A program made the translations under genes and the position numbers. From NCBI GenBank assembly GCA_900772425.1, contig CAAHEK010000117.1, positions 1-15,688 of the forward strand: a stretch of DNA of 15,688 nt. The letters run 5' to 3'. The notes under the pieces were generated by a model that saw only the letters and a list, made by a program, of their open reading frames with translations, was not told the DNA's origin and ran no database searches. This DNA comes from an uncultured Lachnospira sp. GTDB taxonomy: Bacteria > Bacillota > Clostridia > Lachnospirales > Lachnospiraceae. Position 1 is the stretch's first letter. Each line of letters begins with the position of its first letter. Shown piece after piece: positions 13,945-15,688 of the stretch.

Positions 13945-14781
13945 ATGGGGAAAACAACAAAATACAAGCAGTTAATTAGTATTATGTGTATCGTAATTAC
14001 CATAATATGTTCTGTATGTGGCTGCTCATCAGGGCAGATGGAGAATGTACCTGATGATATGGCAGGCATGGAGGAAATTATAATCGGAAGCGATAATTAT
14101 CCTCCTTTCAATTATACAGATATGGATGGACAGCCAACAGGAATAGATGTGGAACTGGCGCAGGAAGCATTTTACAGACTGGGTTATAAGGCAGTATTTG
14201 TATCAATTGATTGGGAAGATAAGAAGAAACTGTTAAAGAATGGAGAAATAGACTGTCTGTGGGGAAGCTTCAGCATGAATGGAAGAGAAGACGAGTATAA
14301 ATGGGCAGGACCATATATGCTTAGCAGACAGGTTATTGCGGTTAACAATGAAAGCGATATATATAATATTGGAGATTTGGAAGATAAGGTAATCGCAGTA
14401 CAGACCACAACCAAACCTGAGGAGATTTTTACAAAGAGGACAGATGTAAGAATTCCGCAGGTAAGAGAAATATTTTCTTTGCAGAACCGGGAACTTATCT
14501 ATCCTTTTTTAAGTAAGGGTTATGTAGATGCGATAGCAGCTCATGAAACAGCAATTATTCAGTATATGAAAGATTATAATATTGAATTCCGTATATTATC
14601 AGAGCCGCTTGCAACAGTTGGACTAGGCGTTGCATTTGACAAAAATGATGAACGCGGCATTGACACACAGCTTTCCATGGTATTAATGGAGATGGGTGAA
14701 GATGGAACCATAAAGCAGATTGTAAGCAGATATCTGGAGGATGCAGATAAGTATCTGGAGGGATATGGCTATGATAAGTGA
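13945..14781 (+). CDS. Extracellular solute-binding lipoprotein (SBP family 3)
   Basis: A 278-residue protein with a lipoprotein signal peptide: basic start (KTTKYK), hydrophobic core (residues 10-24) and lipobox VCGC with Cys 27. Residues ~44-270 form a periplasmic-binding-protein type 2 domain: EIIIGSDNYPPFNY, GIDVELAQEAFYRLGYK, WEDKKKLLKNGEIDCLWGSFS, NGREDEYKWAGPYM and GYVDAIAAHETA. Such domains bind amino acids or similar small ligands; the Arg in NGRED fits ligand-carboxylate binding, but an Asp often used for the amino group is not obvious in DAIAAHETA. The start is ATG 13945 with AGGAGAG (13934-13940). No ABC permease follows; instead a membrane sensor gene overlaps its end by 11 bases. 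I infer a sensory rather than a transport role. Confidence 0.92.
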   Translation: MGKTTKYKQLISIMCIVITIICSVCGCSSGQMENVPDDMAGMEEIIIGSDNYPPFNYTDMDGQPTGIDVELAQEAFYRLGYKAVFVSIDWEDKKKLLKNGEIDCLWGSFSMNGREDEYKWAGPYMLSRQVIAVNNESDIYNIGDLEDKVIAVQTTTKPEEIFTKRTDVRIPQVREIFSLQNRELIYPFLSKGYVDAIAAHETAIIQYMKDYNIEFRILSEPLATVGLGVAFDKNDERGIDTQLSMVLMEMGEDGTIKQIVSRYLEDADKYLEGYGYDK

Positions 14782-15688
14782 TAAGAAAAAAGTAATTAAG
14801 AAAAAGCATGTCTGGCTGATTGAGATATTGGTTGGATTAATTGTGCTTGTTGTGGTATATCTTATTGCTTCGGGTACTGACTATGCTAATACAGAAAAAG
14901 TGTTAAATGACAAGGCAAAATATATAGATGAACAGTGCAACAGTTATCATAGGCTTCAGCTTGCATCAGAGACCAAAAGCTTAATGAGGGTAATGGATAG
15001 TTCACAGCAGTTGAATAAATATTTTACATATGAGAGTGAATTTAACGGAAGCAGTTATTTAGATGAAAAGGTTCTTAAAGAATATACAAAAGAAATACAT
15101 ATGTCAGGAATTATAATTGCTGACAGTAATGGTGAAATATTAAGTGAATATTCGGAATGTTCCGGATATACGGAAAAAATCAAAGATGATTTTCAGAATA
15201 ATGCCATGTTGGATTCAATAGTAAATCCACAGAAAACATATGCTGCAAGAATTACCTGTGATGATGGTTCATATATTGACCTGGCGGCACACGGAATAAC
15301 TAATTCCGATAATCTGGTTATCACGTATTATCATACAGAGACAGAATATGTTAAGGATTACAATTTATCGTTTAATCACGTTTTGTCAGGATATAATTCT
15401 ATTGAAGATGGAACGATTATTGTAACAAACGGTAATCACATTATTGCGTCTAATTATGATGAACTTGTTGGAACAAATGTAAGTGACAATAAGTTATTTA
15501 ATAGAGTTAAGACTAAAGAACAAAACGGAAAGCTTGTTCATGCAGGAAATGATAATACCTGTGTAGCACATAGTTTTGGCGTTATGAATCGTGGACGTGA
15601 TTATTATGTATATATATGTATTTCTGAAAGACAGGTGTATGAAACAACACCACGAAATATGTTATACAGCGTAATTGTTTATGTATTC
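14771..15688 (+). CDS. Membrane sensor protein, N-terminal part (Cache-like sensory domain; output domain beyond window)
   Basis: The frame is open from ATG 14771 to the last base (306 codons) and clearly continues. The start is well supported by GGAGGG (14757-14762) 8 bases upstream, and it overlaps the lipoprotein gene by 11 bases. The order is a basic cytoplasmic start (KKKVIKKKH), a membrane helix (residues ~15-34), about 260 extracytoplasmic residues and the start of a second helix (NMLYSVIVYVF). The extracellular part resembles a double-Cache domain: IHMSGIIIADSNGEILSEYS and DGTIIVTNGNHIIASNYDELVGTNVSD are typical Cache beta-strand and loop patterns. The output module (histidine kinase, possibly hybrid, or GGDEF) is not visible. 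Co-translation with a binding lipoprotein suggests they sense together. Confidence 0.82.
   Translation, partial: MISDKKKVIKKKHVWLIEILVGLIVLVVVYLIASGTDYANTEKVLNDKAKYIDEQCNSYHRLQLASETKSLMRVMDSSQQLNKYFTYESEFNGSSYLDEKVLKEYTKEIHMSGIIIADSNGEILSEYSECSGYTEKIKDDFQNNAMLDSIVNPQKTYAARITCDDGSYIDLAAHGITNSDNLVITYYHTETEYVKDYNLSFNHVLSGYNSIEDGTIIVTNGNHIIASNYDELVGTNVSDNKLFNRVKTKEQNGKLVHAGNDNTCVAHSFGVMNRGRDYYVYICISERQVYETTPRNMLYSVIVYVF

Noticed and set aside
1..15688. CRISPR array, insertion sequence, prophage or toxin-antitoxin module
   Set aside because: No regularly spaced repeats, transposase or integrase motifs, terminal inverted repeats with target duplications, or toxin-antitoxin-like gene pairs were seen on either strand.

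Overview
The window reads as chromosomal DNA of a low-GC, strictly anaerobic Firmicute, most likely a gut Lachnospiraceae (Lachnospira/Eubacterium-like). The reasons are the AT-rich codon use, strong AGGAGG ribosome sites, TTGACA/TATAAT promoters, a PxTxD-type cell-wall anchor, an anaerobe-type biotin synthase and DUF5662. The family placement is inference. I see no phage genes, transposase, CRISPR, tRNA or rRNA.

Layout. (1) 1-2334: the 3' part of a surface-anchored metallophosphoesterase, overlapping a YibE/F membrane protein. (2) 2335-5208: three separately promoted genes: an orphan ABC ATPase, a DUF5662 protein with HD-like histidines, and a lone bioB. Perfect intrinsic terminators follow the first two. 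(3) 5209-5821: a decayed gene remnant, its terminator, and a cluster of TCTATA motifs. (4) 5822-7068 (minus strand): a CaCA-family cation exchanger whose leader is a recognisable yybP-ykoY (Mn2+) riboswitch with a terminator expression platform. Its promoter is back to back with that of a nitroreductase. (5) 7594-8172: a mostly non-coding stretch holding the nitroreductase terminator, the C-terminal remnant of a LysR regulator on the minus strand, and an A-rich leader with an imperfect direct repeat. (6) 8173-9804: an SLC13-type permease and a small DUF1294 membrane protein. (7) 10010-13809: an overlapping MarR-ABC-ABC operon encoding a heterodimeric exporter with one canonical and one degenerate ATP site. 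(8) 13945-end: a substrate-binding lipoprotein overlapping a membrane sensor with a large extracellular region, cut by the window edge.

How the genes work together. The clearest regulatory unit is the riboswitch-exchanger pair, which implies metal (probably Mn2+) efflux switched on by metal. The MarR-ABC-ABC operon looks like a drug- or peptide-responsive efflux module under local control. The lipoprotein and sensor look like a two-gene version of the BvgS-type arrangement, in which a free binding protein feeds a separate membrane sensor. The other genes are individually transcribed housekeeping or accessory functions. I do not see one large new system; the most promising items are the metal riboswitch, the bioB cysteine pattern and the split binding-protein/sensor pair.
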